64,000 nucleotides of DNA from AV40 sp038230255 (GTDB taxonomy: Bacteria > Verrucomicrobiota > Verrucomicrobiia > Chthoniobacterales > UBA10450). This document shows, one piece after another, positions 18,215 through 25,179 of the stretch. The stretch covers positions 124,001 to 188,000 of the forward strand of contig JBBRNP010000002.1 in assembly GCA_038230255.1 (NCBI GenBank). Direction: 5' to 3'. Positions within the stretch are counted from its first letter, which is position 1, and the number at the start of each line of letters is the position of its first letter. Position numbers and translations under genes: made by a program. The notes below the pieces were generated by a model that had not been told where the DNA came from, made no database searches, and was given only the letters and a program-made list of their open reading frames with translations.

Positions 18215-18232
18215 TCTTCAGAACGCGCTCGC

Positions 18233-18406
18233 GTGGAAGATTCCTTTCAGCCTTCAGCTGAAATTGCGGATCCGGTAAAGTCGCCTGCTTTAGGCGAGAT
18301 CAAGTGTCCGGTTTGTGGAGCAATTGCAGTGCAAGAGAAATGCAAAGTGATTTGTCGAAGCGAGACTTGTCGTGGCCGCGTGGTCATGAATTGCTCCGAG
18401 TTCTGA
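18233..18406 (+). CDS. 57-residue zinc-ribbon-like protein
   Basis: GTG-started frame directly after the previous gene. It encodes an acidic N-terminus, then CPVCGAIAVQEKCKVICRSE and TCRGRVVMNCSEF. The cysteines are paired CPVC ... C ... C ... C ... C, typical of small zinc ribbons. Coding-like composition and a family-like pattern outweigh the short length and the GTG start. The only in-frame stop upstream is the stop of the previous gene. Probably nucleic-acid or protein binding; unknown partner. Confidence 0.6.
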   Translation: MEDSFQPSAEIADPVKSPALGEIKCPVCGAIAVQEKCKVICRSETCRGRVVMNCSEF

Positions 18407-18446
18407 GGGCGACATCAGCCGAGGCAGCTTTCCCTCGCAGAGAGAG

Positions 18447-18465
18447 AACGGTTTGTGGAACCGTT
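18447..18465. terminator. Hairpin after the zinc-ribbon gene
   Basis: AACGGTT, five-base loop, AACCGTT: a seven-base-pair stem 40 bases after the stop. No T-run follows, so an intrinsic terminator is only possible. Confidence 0.3.
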
Positions 18466-18537
18466 AATTCTCGATTGATACGTCCGGTTCTGTGTTAGAA
18501 ACGATTTCGAGCATAGCGCGACAACGCGCCCGGGACT

Positions 18538-18792
18538 TTACGGTTTTCCTGGAGACGCGCTCGGGTACGCCTTCCAGCGATTCGTTAACGATCCGTCCTG
18601 AGTTTCGGTCGACGCCACCAGGCTTCCGCTGCTCCGTTGCGGTGCAGCTGCCGGTGTTTGTTCCGGCGCTGCGGGCGCGCGTCTGACTTTCGGCGGAGGT
18701 GTCGGCCCGGATGGAATCAGGTCGGAGGGCTTGTATCCAAAGTAGTACGCAAGCGCCACCGCAAATAAAAGGAACAGGGCTAGATTTTTCAT
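18538..18792 (-). CDS. Small membrane-anchored Pro/Ala-rich protein
   Basis: 84 residues from the ATG at 18792: MKNLALFLLFAVALAYYFGY forms a single N-terminal membrane anchor, followed by a proline/alanine-rich tail (PPPKVRRAPAAPEQTPAAAP) that would extend into the periplasm. No domain recognised. The longer upstream frame has no coding character before this methionine. Confidence 0.5.
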   Translation of the reverse strand: MKNLALFLLFAVALAYYFGYKPSDLIPSGPTPPPKVRRAPAAPEQTPAAAPQRSSGSLVASTETQDGSLTNRWKAYPSASPGKP

Positions 18793-18862
18793 TTTGACTA
18801 AAAAACGAGCACCAAATGCGCCAACAAATAGCGCCCCAACTTCGTTGCTCATGATGCGGCGA

Positions 18863-19097
18863 CTATTGCTCGATCGTGTTGCGGAACCGTTTGTTCCGTA
18901 GCAGCAGGTAGGGGCCGTATTCCCTCCAGAGATCAAAATCTGTTCGCACGATGTTGTTTGGCTCGTCCGGGCCGAACTTCCGATGAGCCGTTGGGCTCGA
19001 CGATCCGATCCCACGCGCGATTAAGAACCGGCCAATCGGCGCTAGCCACATCGCGCGCCATTTGAGAGCCCGGTGCATCAATCGCGGCAGGTGTCAT
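18863..19097 (-). pseudogene. Remnant of an unknown gene, one frameshift
   Basis: On the minus strand the frame from ATG 19097 gives protein-like MARDVASADWPVLNRAWDRI ending near NGSSEVR. It then loses coherence, while the frame shifted by one base continues PDEPNNIVRTDFDLWREYGP to the stop at 18863. The length is not a multiple of three, consistent with a single indel near 18985. The parent family was not recognised. Composition is lower in GC than the flanking core genes. Confidence 0.35.
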
Positions 19098-19351
19098 TCC
19101 TGGAAAATACGTCGTGGATCGTAATTGCGGAAAGCACGCGCGTTGTTTAACGGATCAGGCGAACTGGTCATTACAGCTTCGACCGGAAAGGATATCAGAA
19201 GTCTTCCGGGTTTTCGGCTGGAATTAAAATCGGCGGCTCGTGGAATTTTTTCGTCAGCTCGTGATCGCATAGGTCGGGTCATTTTGCGATGGTCCTCCAC
19301 GTCGCCGCAGACCCCAGTGGCGGTCGAACACACGCACCATAGTTTATATAC
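19098..19351. other. Non-coding or decayed stretch
   Basis: Overlapping short ORFs on both strands, none with domain character, ribosome binding site or a convincing partner. Probably decayed sequence upstream of the PEP-CTERM gene promoter. Confidence 0.4.
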
Positions 19352-19381
19352 TTGACATAGTACCCGATTTCTTCCTATAAC
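19352..19381 (+). promoter_or_regulatory. Sigma70-type promoter for the PEP-CTERM gene
   Basis: TTGACA at 19352-19357, an 18-base spacer, then TATAAC at 19376-19381. A start near 19388 would give a leader of about 100 bases before the ATG at 19489. Strong match to consensus and in an AT-rich gap. Confidence 0.6.
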
Positions 19382-19488
19382 TGCGGACGAAGATAAGTGG
19401 GGGCTGTATCTGGGATGAACACGTTTTTTAATCGCGTGGAACTTTCTTCAGCTATTTTCCCTCCATATAAATCCGGGAGAACAACCAA

Positions 19489-20139
19489 ATGAAAAAAACA
19501 ATTCTCAGCGCGCTTATTCCGTTATTCATGGCAACATCGGCTGCTTTCGGCGCGGCCATGATCTCGTTCACCGACAACGTCGGTGACCCTGCGGCAGGGA
19601 CGTACAACTCGACCGACACATTCAGCTTCGACGTATACCTTAGCTTCACCACTCCGCCGGCCAATGTCCGCGGTCTTTCCTACTGGTTCGAAGTCCCAAC
19701 GGCGTTAGCTCCTTTTATTACCATCACCAACGAAACTTTTTTCACTTTCACCTTGGGCGCATCGGCAGCACCACATTCGTTCAACGACGCATCAGGCGCT
19801 GATTCCGGTTTTCTAGCGGAGACCGGCGATCTGGGCGGTGTGACTTCCAATCAATCGAGTTTCGCACATGTCGCGCCTGGAATTTACAAAGTAGCCAGCA
19901 TTACATTTAGTCTCAGTGGCGCACCTGTCGGAACGTACACACTTCAATCGACAACGCTTTCACCAAAGATTTCTGCAGTCACCGAGGATTCGGGTGGCAA
20001 TGTGTTGACTAATTTCCAAATGGCGCAAGCATTTTACACCATCACCGTCGTCCCGGAACCGGCCACATTATCGCTTCTCGGTTTGGGTGCACTTGGCTCA
20101 ATCGGTTTAACCGTACTCCGCGCGCGCCGCAGGAGATAA
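19489..20139 (+). CDS. PEP-CTERM sorting-signal protein
   Basis: 216 residues. N-terminal signal peptide (to about AAFGA), a beta-rich secreted body with Ser/Thr-rich stretches, and a C-terminal VPEPATLSLLGLGALGS signal, hydrophobic helix and RARRRR tail. PEP-CTERM proteins are exported and processed by exosortase, usually in bacteria making exopolysaccharide. No exosortase gene is in the window. The body resembles cohesin-like or carbohydrate-binding beta sandwiches only in composition. A sigma70-type promoter lies at 19352. Confidence 0.85.
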   Translation: MKKTILSALIPLFMATSAAFGAAMISFTDNVGDPAAGTYNSTDTFSFDVYLSFTTPPANVRGLSYWFEVPTALAPFITITNETFFTFTLGASAAPHSFNDASGADSGFLAETGDLGGVTSNQSSFAHVAPGIYKVASITFSLSGAPVGTYTLQSTTLSPKISAVTEDSGGNVLTNFQMAQAFYTITVVPEPATLSLLGLGALGSIGLTVLRARRRR

Positions 20140-20298
20140 GCTCAACTTAAGTTTTCATTTTTCTTTTTTACCCTCGAATTTGCTCCGGCCGCTCCAACAA
20201 AACTTAATGCGTCCAACAAGTGTGCGGGGGCAGGGTTGCGGCGTTTGATCATCGTCGCGTGCTAAATCGGTGGTTCGTGGAATTCTTGCGGCTTCCGC

Positions 20299-20308
20299 AA
20301 GATCGACA
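20299..20308 (+). repeat. Intergenic AAGATCGACA word
   Basis: Exact copy, extended to CGCAAGATCGACATCT, in the 229-base gap between the PEP-CTERM gene and the cysteine-rich protein gene. It is the only copy between 15.1 and 26.7 kb. A GCGGCTTCCGC hairpin overlaps its left side. The rest of the gap shows nothing recognisable. Confidence 0.7.
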
Positions 20309-20368
20309 TCTACCTGAGCCCCGTCTTACTGCTTGCTTCGTTCAGCTACTTCGAAATATAAAACCGCT

Positions 20369-20593
20369 ATGAAGTCATTCCTCCTGAGCATCGTGATTCT
20401 TGTCGGCATTATCACGTCATCATCCGCCGCAACATGCACTGGCGCGTTCCCTTGTCATGCGTGCACGACCTGCAACTACTGCAAGCATTGTGCGAAAGAA
20501 GGCGGAACGTGCGGTGTGTGTGCTGGCCATCATACTGGAAAGCCCGCCGTAAAAATGCGATCGCCGAAAAGTAGTGCTGTCGCCATCCGCTAA
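20369..20593 (+). CDS. Small secreted cysteine-rich protein
   Basis: 74 residues from ATG 20369. A signal peptide (to about SSSAA) is followed by a compact region with eight to nine cysteines in CxxC-like spacing (PCHACTTCNYCKHCAK, GGTCGVC, then HHTG). The pattern suggests metal binding or disulfide cross-linking in the periplasm. Family not recognised. An upstream in-frame start at 20333 would precede a poor signal peptide. Confidence 0.55.
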   Translation: MKSFLLSIVILVGIITSSSAATCTGAFPCHACTTCNYCKHCAKEGGTCGVCAGHHTGKPAVKMRSPKSSAVAIR

Positions 20594-20653
20594 GGCTTCC
20601 GATTCGATAGCGTAAAAAGATTCGGCCGTCTGCGCACAAGCCGCCTCTACAAG

Positions 20654-21820
20654 CTACTCGCAGATCGTCCAGAGATTGTTGCCTAAGCTCTTGAAGCGCC
20701 TGCTTTGTGCAAGCATTCGCGGGACCGAGCGTCTCTTCACCGATCGACGCTTCCTAATTAACATGTACAGCTTCTTTTCATGCAATGGCTGTCCGGCCCT
20801 CTTGATTTCGTCGAAAGCGATATCTGTGATCGTCCGCGTTTCGAGATTGCGCCAAGTGGCTAAAGCCCAAAACCCCGATTGCGCCACCGGTGCGAATCGC
20901 GAATCTTTTACAAGTATGTTCGTTACAGATTGGCGCTGTCCGTCGTTTCCCCTGTAGCCGAATCGCAGTGCTCGATGGGCCAGTTCGCGATAGTGCAGCG
21001 GCTTTCCGGCGCGGCGGAGTATTTCTGCGTAGTGATCTGCTCTACGGCTCATGCGTCTATCCGGAACGCGATACAAGCTCCCAAGCTTTTCCACGTCTCC
21101 CATCGAGCGGACTAACACTCGAATCTTATCCGTGCTAAGACGGCGCAGGCCCGACCGAGCCTTAATGGCATCCGTAAGCTGCTGCAAGGTAAGTCCACTT
21201 GGATGATGCGATCGTAAAAGGCCTCGGATAAAACGGTCCGCCATATCAAGCCGTGTCTTAGTTTTGTCGGCAGCTGTATCGATGATTGAATCCAATGCCG
21301 GTCGGCGGAAATCATGTCGACGCAGCCCAAGAATTTCTAAGATAAAAGGCTCCATCGGGCCCAACTGAGAGCCGCTAATCCCCCAAGTCTTGGCAAGCAG
21401 CGCGTTCCAGTCGTTCTGGCGGAGGACCGTCTTCCGCTGTCTTACCTTTTTGGATAGGATTCGGAGTGGCCGTAAAAATTCAGGTCGAAGTCGAAAGCTG
21501 CACATGCGGTATTTATCCTCGAGCATGACTTCGCGGAATTTTCGAATCATTCTCTGAAACACCGCGTGAGCCGCTTGCTTGGTAATTCCTACGCTGTGAG
21601 CAATTGCAGAGAACGACGTCTTCCGCGACGATTGCTTTAGGATATAATTCTCGAGAACAACGCGGGCATTTGGGCCAAAGCGCGATTCAGCTACGGACAG
21701 CGCCACGTCTGGCAACTCCTCGACGAATGCTCGTGCGGACCAGACCGGCCGGCGCTCCTTTGGCAGAATGGTCTTGGCTGTCGCTGGCCTCTTTTTCACT
21801 GCACTAATTTTAGCCGCCAT
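20654..21820 (-). CDS. Sigma-region-4-like protein with two HARE-HTH domains
   Basis: 388 residues from ATG 21820 (GTG 21832 is an alternative). Residues about 55-100 form an HTH like sigma region 4 (SFSAIAHSVGITKQAAHAVF). A helical middle region (LTLQQLTDAIKA) follows, then a HARE-HTH winged helix (DHYAEILRRAGKPLHYRELA ... FWALATW) and a second, weaker one (AFDEIKRAGQPLHEKKLYML ... NNLWTICE). HARE-HTH domains occur in RNA polymerase delta, restriction enzymes and DNA-modification proteins. A role in transcription control or in sensing DNA is inferred. It has no linked nuclease or methylase. Confidence 0.6.
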   Translation of the reverse strand: MAAKISAVKKRPATAKTILPKERRPVWSARAFVEELPDVALSVAESRFGPNARVVLENYILKQSSRKTSFSAIAHSVGITKQAAHAVFQRMIRKFREVMLEDKYRMCSFRLRPEFLRPLRILSKKVRQRKTVLRQNDWNALLAKTWGISGSQLGPMEPFILEILGLRRHDFRRPALDSIIDTAADKTKTRLDMADRFIRGLLRSHHPSGLTLQQLTDAIKARSGLRRLSTDKIRVLVRSMGDVEKLGSLYRVPDRRMSRRADHYAEILRRAGKPLHYRELAHRALRFGYRGNDGQRQSVTNILVKDSRFAPVAQSGFWALATWRNLETRTITDIAFDEIKRAGQPLHEKKLYMLIRKRRSVKRRSVPRMLAQSRRFKSLGNNLWTICE

Positions 21821-21910
21821 CCCCGTTTTCACATTGACTTTTTACGGCATTTCTGTTGGGCTCCGATGTCCGCTTTAGAACCCTCAATTTGTTTTTCTTG
21901 ACCTGTTAAT

Positions 21911-22138
21911 ATGCCTCCCAAAACTGACCCTTTCTGCAACAAGACCCACAAGCGAATTGATGCCGTCCTGGTGGTGATCACGCTGGTACTGATGATTAAC
22001 TACGACGGCCTCGGCAACGTCGACCTAACGCTGACAGCAGTTCCGGAGCCGAGTACTTGGATTGTCGGAGCCCTTTCGCTTGCAGCGTTGGTCTGCGGGG
22101 GAAGGCGTCGCTTTATCCACCTGACCCGCTCCAGCTGA
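21911..22138 (+). CDS. Minimal PEP-CTERM protein
   Basis: 75 residues: a basic N-terminus, one hydrophobic segment (DAVLVVITLVLMI), a short linker, then VPEPSTWIVGALSLAALVCG and an RRRF tail, i.e. a PEP-CTERM sorting signal. Almost no passenger domain is left. It is either a truncated relic of a larger PEP-CTERM gene or a very small sorted peptide. Confidence 0.45.
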   Translation: MPPKTDPFCNKTHKRIDAVLVVITLVLMINYDGLGNVDLTLTAVPEPSTWIVGALSLAALVCGGRRRFIHLTRSS

Positions 22139-22175
22139 GTCGCGTCGTGCACGAAGCGCGACAACATTGACTCAC

Positions 22176-22544
22176 ATGAGTGTAACGGAGGAAGAGACAT
22201 TAACGTTGGCCGAAGTGATAAATCGTGCCGAGACGTTTTGTTCAAAACTCGAGTTTGCTTCACAAGATGTCGCCCCAAACAAGGACGAGAAGGAATTACG
22301 AGGCAAGCTCGGCCTATGTCGCGTTCAAATCGCGTATCTGCGAAATATCGACAACCTCAGCATCGACAATCCGCAAGTACGCGACGGTTTCCGTCATCTC
22401 ATTACGGCGTTAATGTGGGTCGCCTTTTATGCGCGCAACGCAGTTGATTTTAAGTTGTACAGAATGTTGGTAATGGTAGAGTCGAGTTTTACATACCTGA
22501 TTTTGAGGCGAATTCCGAAGTATCGCACTAATGGTAATGCGTGA
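22176..22544 (+). CDS. Protein of unknown function
   Basis: 122 residues from ATG 22176 (TTG 22167 possible). Mostly helical, soluble at the N-terminus, with a hydrophobic helix at about 75-85 (LITALMWVAFYA). No recognised motif. It overlaps the next frame by four bases or more. Codon usage is less GC-rich than neighbouring core genes, as for the rest of this stretch. Confidence 0.4.
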   Translation: MSVTEEETLTLAEVINRAETFCSKLEFASQDVAPNKDEKELRGKLGLCRVQIAYLRNIDNLSIDNPQVRDGFRHLITALMWVAFYARNAVDFKLYRMLVMVESSFTYLILRRIPKYRTNGNA

Positions 22545-22548
22545 GGCT

Positions 22549-23028
22549 ATGACGACGCGGTTGTTAATTGCCGGTGGAATGTGCCTTGCGCTCAACACAA
22601 GCTTTTCGTCTCCGCTCCCGTCCATTAGTGCCGAGATTCAGCGTGGGTTCCACGAATCCGCAAAATGCATCACGGGAGGTGTCAATCCTTTGCAGTGGTA
22701 TGTCTGTTTTCAAAATTTAATCGACGAAGAAGTGCAGCCGACTAGTCCCGGATTTCTAATTGGTGCAAACTTCGGATTTAGCTACAACGCTGAAACCACT
22801 GCGGAGGCAGTGGGTGCGAGCGATGCTACGCTTCTTCAAATCGCCGAGCACGCTCTTGTCGCCAGATTAAGATTCGAACGCCTAAAGCAAGTTGTCGGTG
22901 CAAGCGATATGGATGTGATCAGCGCGCTGGGCATCCGTCCTCAGCAATTTTCAAGTTGGAAGAGTAGGGCGGTGACACAGGACCCTGATAAATCGCTAAT
23001 CGGAACCCAGCGTGGAGTCGAATTGTAG
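22549..23028 (+). CDS. Exported protein of unknown function
   Basis: 159 residues from ATG 22549, chosen because it begins a plausible signal peptide (MTTRLLIAGGMCLALNTSFS). The mature region has two cysteines (AKCITGG, YVCFQN) that could form a disulfide, and helical segments (QIAEHALVARLRFERLKQVV). No domain recognised. An in-frame ATG at 22531 would extend it by six residues and overlap the previous gene. Confidence 0.4.
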   Translation: MTTRLLIAGGMCLALNTSFSSPLPSISAEIQRGFHESAKCITGGVNPLQWYVCFQNLIDEEVQPTSPGFLIGANFGFSYNAETTAEAVGASDATLLQIAEHALVARLRFERLKQVVGASDMDVISALGIRPQQFSSWKSRAVTQDPDKSLIGTQRGVEL

Positions 23029-23061
23029 TCGATTACGCAGTCTGAATTTCAGCTTTTATCT

Positions 23062-23328
23062 ATGAAATATTGGGAAATCATCGCTCGAAACCTGTCCGCA
23101 GCCGGCTGGAGCTGGGGCTATGTTTCCGCTGTTGATTCACGTGGTCGAGAGATATCCTGCGTCGATGCTTGCCGTGAAGGCCGACGTTTTATTGCCCGCT
23201 CCGATGAAAAACTCACTGCATTCCTCGAGCTTCAATCGGCAATTAGGCAATGTGCAGAGCGCGGTTGTCAGCGACGCGGTGTGCGCGGAACCAAGCAGAG
23301 CAAGAGGATCAAGACGGCAATAATGTAA
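23062..23328 (+). CDS. Small protein of the MKYWEIIA type
   Basis: 88 residues. The start MKYWEIIARNLSAAGWSWGY and the core RFIARSDEKLTAFLELQSAI match a small family common in soil proteobacteria and acidobacteria, function unknown. The C-terminal 20 residues (RGCQRRGVRGTKQSKR) look unlike the family's usual end and may come from a late frameshift. Its presence in the accessory stretch fits horizontal transfer. Confidence 0.55.
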   Translation: MKYWEIIARNLSAAGWSWGYVSAVDSRGREISCVDACREGRRFIARSDEKLTAFLELQSAIRQCAERGCQRRGVRGTKQSKRIKTAIM

Positions 23329-23535
23329 GCCAACAGGTTCACGCTCTCTAGTCATACAACATTAAAACCTCGCGACGAAATCCGATTTCTCGCCCTAGTA
23401 GCCAGGGTCGAACTTTAACCCGTGACTCGATCACTTTCCGCGACATGTAGAATGGAAAACGATCCATATGGATCGCAAATAGGTGGGTATCGGTTCGAAA
23501 ACGGTCGGGTTCGAAAAAACCGGTATCGGAGAACT

Positions 23536-24118
23536 ATGGCTAACAAACTTAATCGAGGGTTTAGCCAGCTCCGGGATACTGAGCTGGATAACAAAGCACA
23601 AACAATCGTCAACGCGTTGACTGGTAACACCACGTTCCCCACAGACCGCTTTCCAAAACGCTCTGGCCATGCCGGAGAGCACTGTCGCCCGCGCCGCCCA
23701 AGTCGCGGCTACGCGCGCGGCTTTGGAAACGCTGTTACAACAGCTCGCAGCCAGTCTCGAGCTGACGCCGAACGTGACCGATGCACAACTCGCGACCACT
23801 GGTTTCGATCTGCGCAAACCGACGACCCACACGGGCGAGCCGGTCGCAGCGCCCGGCAACGTGCGGCTGAAATCGACCGGCACAAGCGGCGAAGTGCAGG
23901 TGCTGTGTGATTCAGTGCCGCGCGCGAAAACGTATCAGGTGCATTACACGCTCGACGCGAATGCCGGGCCGTGGAATGACGGCGGAATATTCGGCAACAC
24001 GCGTGGAATGACTTTGCAAGGTCTTACCCGAGCAAAGGATTATTGGGTGCGCGCCCGCGCGATTGGCCCTGACGGTCCCGGCCCGTGGAGCGACCCCGCC
24101 ACTATCTTAGTGGCGTAA
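23536..24118 (+). pseudogene. Frameshifted fibronectin type III domain gene
   Basis: ATG 23536 opens an N-terminus (MANKLNRGFSQLRDTELDNK) in frame 1. Near 23640 the coherent frame changes to frame 2 (TAFQNALAMPESTVARAAQV), which continues through a conserved middle into a C-terminal fibronectin type III domain (AKTYQVHYTLDANAGPW, YWVRARAIGPDGPGPWS) and stops at 24118. One small deletion in a repetitive Pro/Thr segment would explain it. The intact 149-residue remainder from 23669 could still be translated. Confidence 0.6.
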
Positions 24119-24137
24119 TGAGTAAGCCCGGCATCTG

Positions 24138-24415
24138 ATCGAAAGCGGTCTGGCCAAACCGTTGTTCTCGGCGGACTGATGCGCGAGGACGTGCAAAAGG
24201 TCGAAGACCGCACCCCATTCCTGGGCGACATTCCGATGGTTGGCCGCTTGTTCCGAACCAATGTCGATCAACACATTAAACGCAATTTGATCATCTTTGT
24301 CACGGCGCGGCTTGTGAACCCGGCCGGACAACCGGTCAATCAAACGGAAGAAGAAGAGGAACAGGAAACGGTCCAGCCGCCGGTCTTGCCGGAGATCCCG
24401 GCTTATAAAAAATAG
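24138..24415 (+). pseudogene. C-terminal fragment of a GspD/PulD-type secretin
   Basis: The frame encodes QTVVLGGLMREDVQKVEDRT, the block PFLGDIPMVGRLF, and IKRNLIIFVTARL, the signature end of type II secretion secretins. The rest of the gene, roughly 500 residues or more, is missing. Just before it, LIESG occurs in another frame; removing the five bases TCTGG near 24148 would restore IESGQTVVLGG. It directly follows the fibronectin pseudogene. Confidence 0.75.
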
Positions 24416-24464
24416 ATCGCGAACGCGAATTCCCAAAAATCTACGGGATTAATGAGCTCGACAA

Positions 24465-24487
24465 CTTGACCGGTTTAACCGGTCAAG
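24465..24487. terminator. Perfect 23-bp palindrome
   Basis: CTTGACCGGTT, one central T, AACCGGTCAAG: 11-bp arms. It lies between the secretin remnant and coaE. With no T-run it could equally be an operator or a REP-type element. Confidence 0.45.
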
Positions 24488-24567
24488 TATGAAACGCGAC
24501 CGTTCGTGGATTTTCGACGAGCTTTGTTTTCTTCTGCTAAGGCGCAGCCGAGCTATGATGATCTGAC

Positions 24568-25179
24568 ATGCCAGCAATCGGAATCACCGGGGGAATTTCC
24601 ACGGGCAAGAGCACATTTTGCCAGTGTCTCCGCGAGATCCTTCCTTCGGCTAAGTTTTTTGATGCCGATGAGGTTGCGCGCCAACTGGTCGATCTTGAGG
24701 AGGTTAAACAGGAGCTGCTCAACCATTTCGGCTTTAGCGTCTTTGCCCGAAATGGCGACTTGAACCGGGAGGCGCTTCGCACGATAATCTTCCAGGACGC
24801 GGCCAAGAAGAGCGCGCTCGAAAAGATTCTCCATCCCCGGATTCGCCGGCAATGGAGCGTTGAAGCGGATAAGCACCGCACATCTCCCGAATTTTTCTTC
24901 GCAGACATTCCACTTCTTTATGAAACCGGTGGTGAAACCCTGTGCGACCGCGTGGTGGTCGTGGCCTGTTCGCCTGAAATCCAGCTCGCCAATCTCATGC
25001 GTCGAATGGAGATCGAGCGCGCCCCGGCCGAATCCATGATCAAAGCGCAAATGCCTCTCGAAGAAAAAATCAAAAGAGCCAATCACGTTGTTTGGAACAA
25101 CGCCGATCGATCTCTGCTCGCAGCCCAGGCTGGGAGTTTGATGGAACTGTGGCGTCAGGAAAAATGGACGAAAAATTGA
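24568..25179 (+). CDS. coaE: Dephospho-CoA kinase
   Basis: 203 residues. P-loop GGISTGKST at 8-16, the conserved FDADEVARQLV near 31-41 and the late Asn-rich helix region (NHVVWNNAD) mark it as CoaE, which phosphorylates dephospho-CoA in the last step of coenzyme A synthesis. It begins the coaE-rho-rnd run; its 3' end overlaps the rho start by 16 bases. Confidence 0.93.
   Translation: MPAIGITGGISTGKSTFCQCLREILPSAKFFDADEVARQLVDLEEVKQELLNHFGFSVFARNGDLNREALRTIIFQDAAKKSALEKILHPRIRRQWSVEADKHRTSPEFFFADIPLLYETGGETLCDRVVVVACSPEIQLANLMRRMEIERAPAESMIKAQMPLEEKIKRANHVVWNNADRSLLAAQAGSLMELWRQEKWTKN

Noticed and set aside
23338..23421. Possible tRNA-like segment
   Set aside because: No cloverleaf could be drawn; acceptor and T arms do not pair.
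24179..24415. Separate 78-residue gene starting ATG 24179
   Set aside because: The sequence is plainly the end of a secretin, with conserved codons continuing upstream of that ATG.
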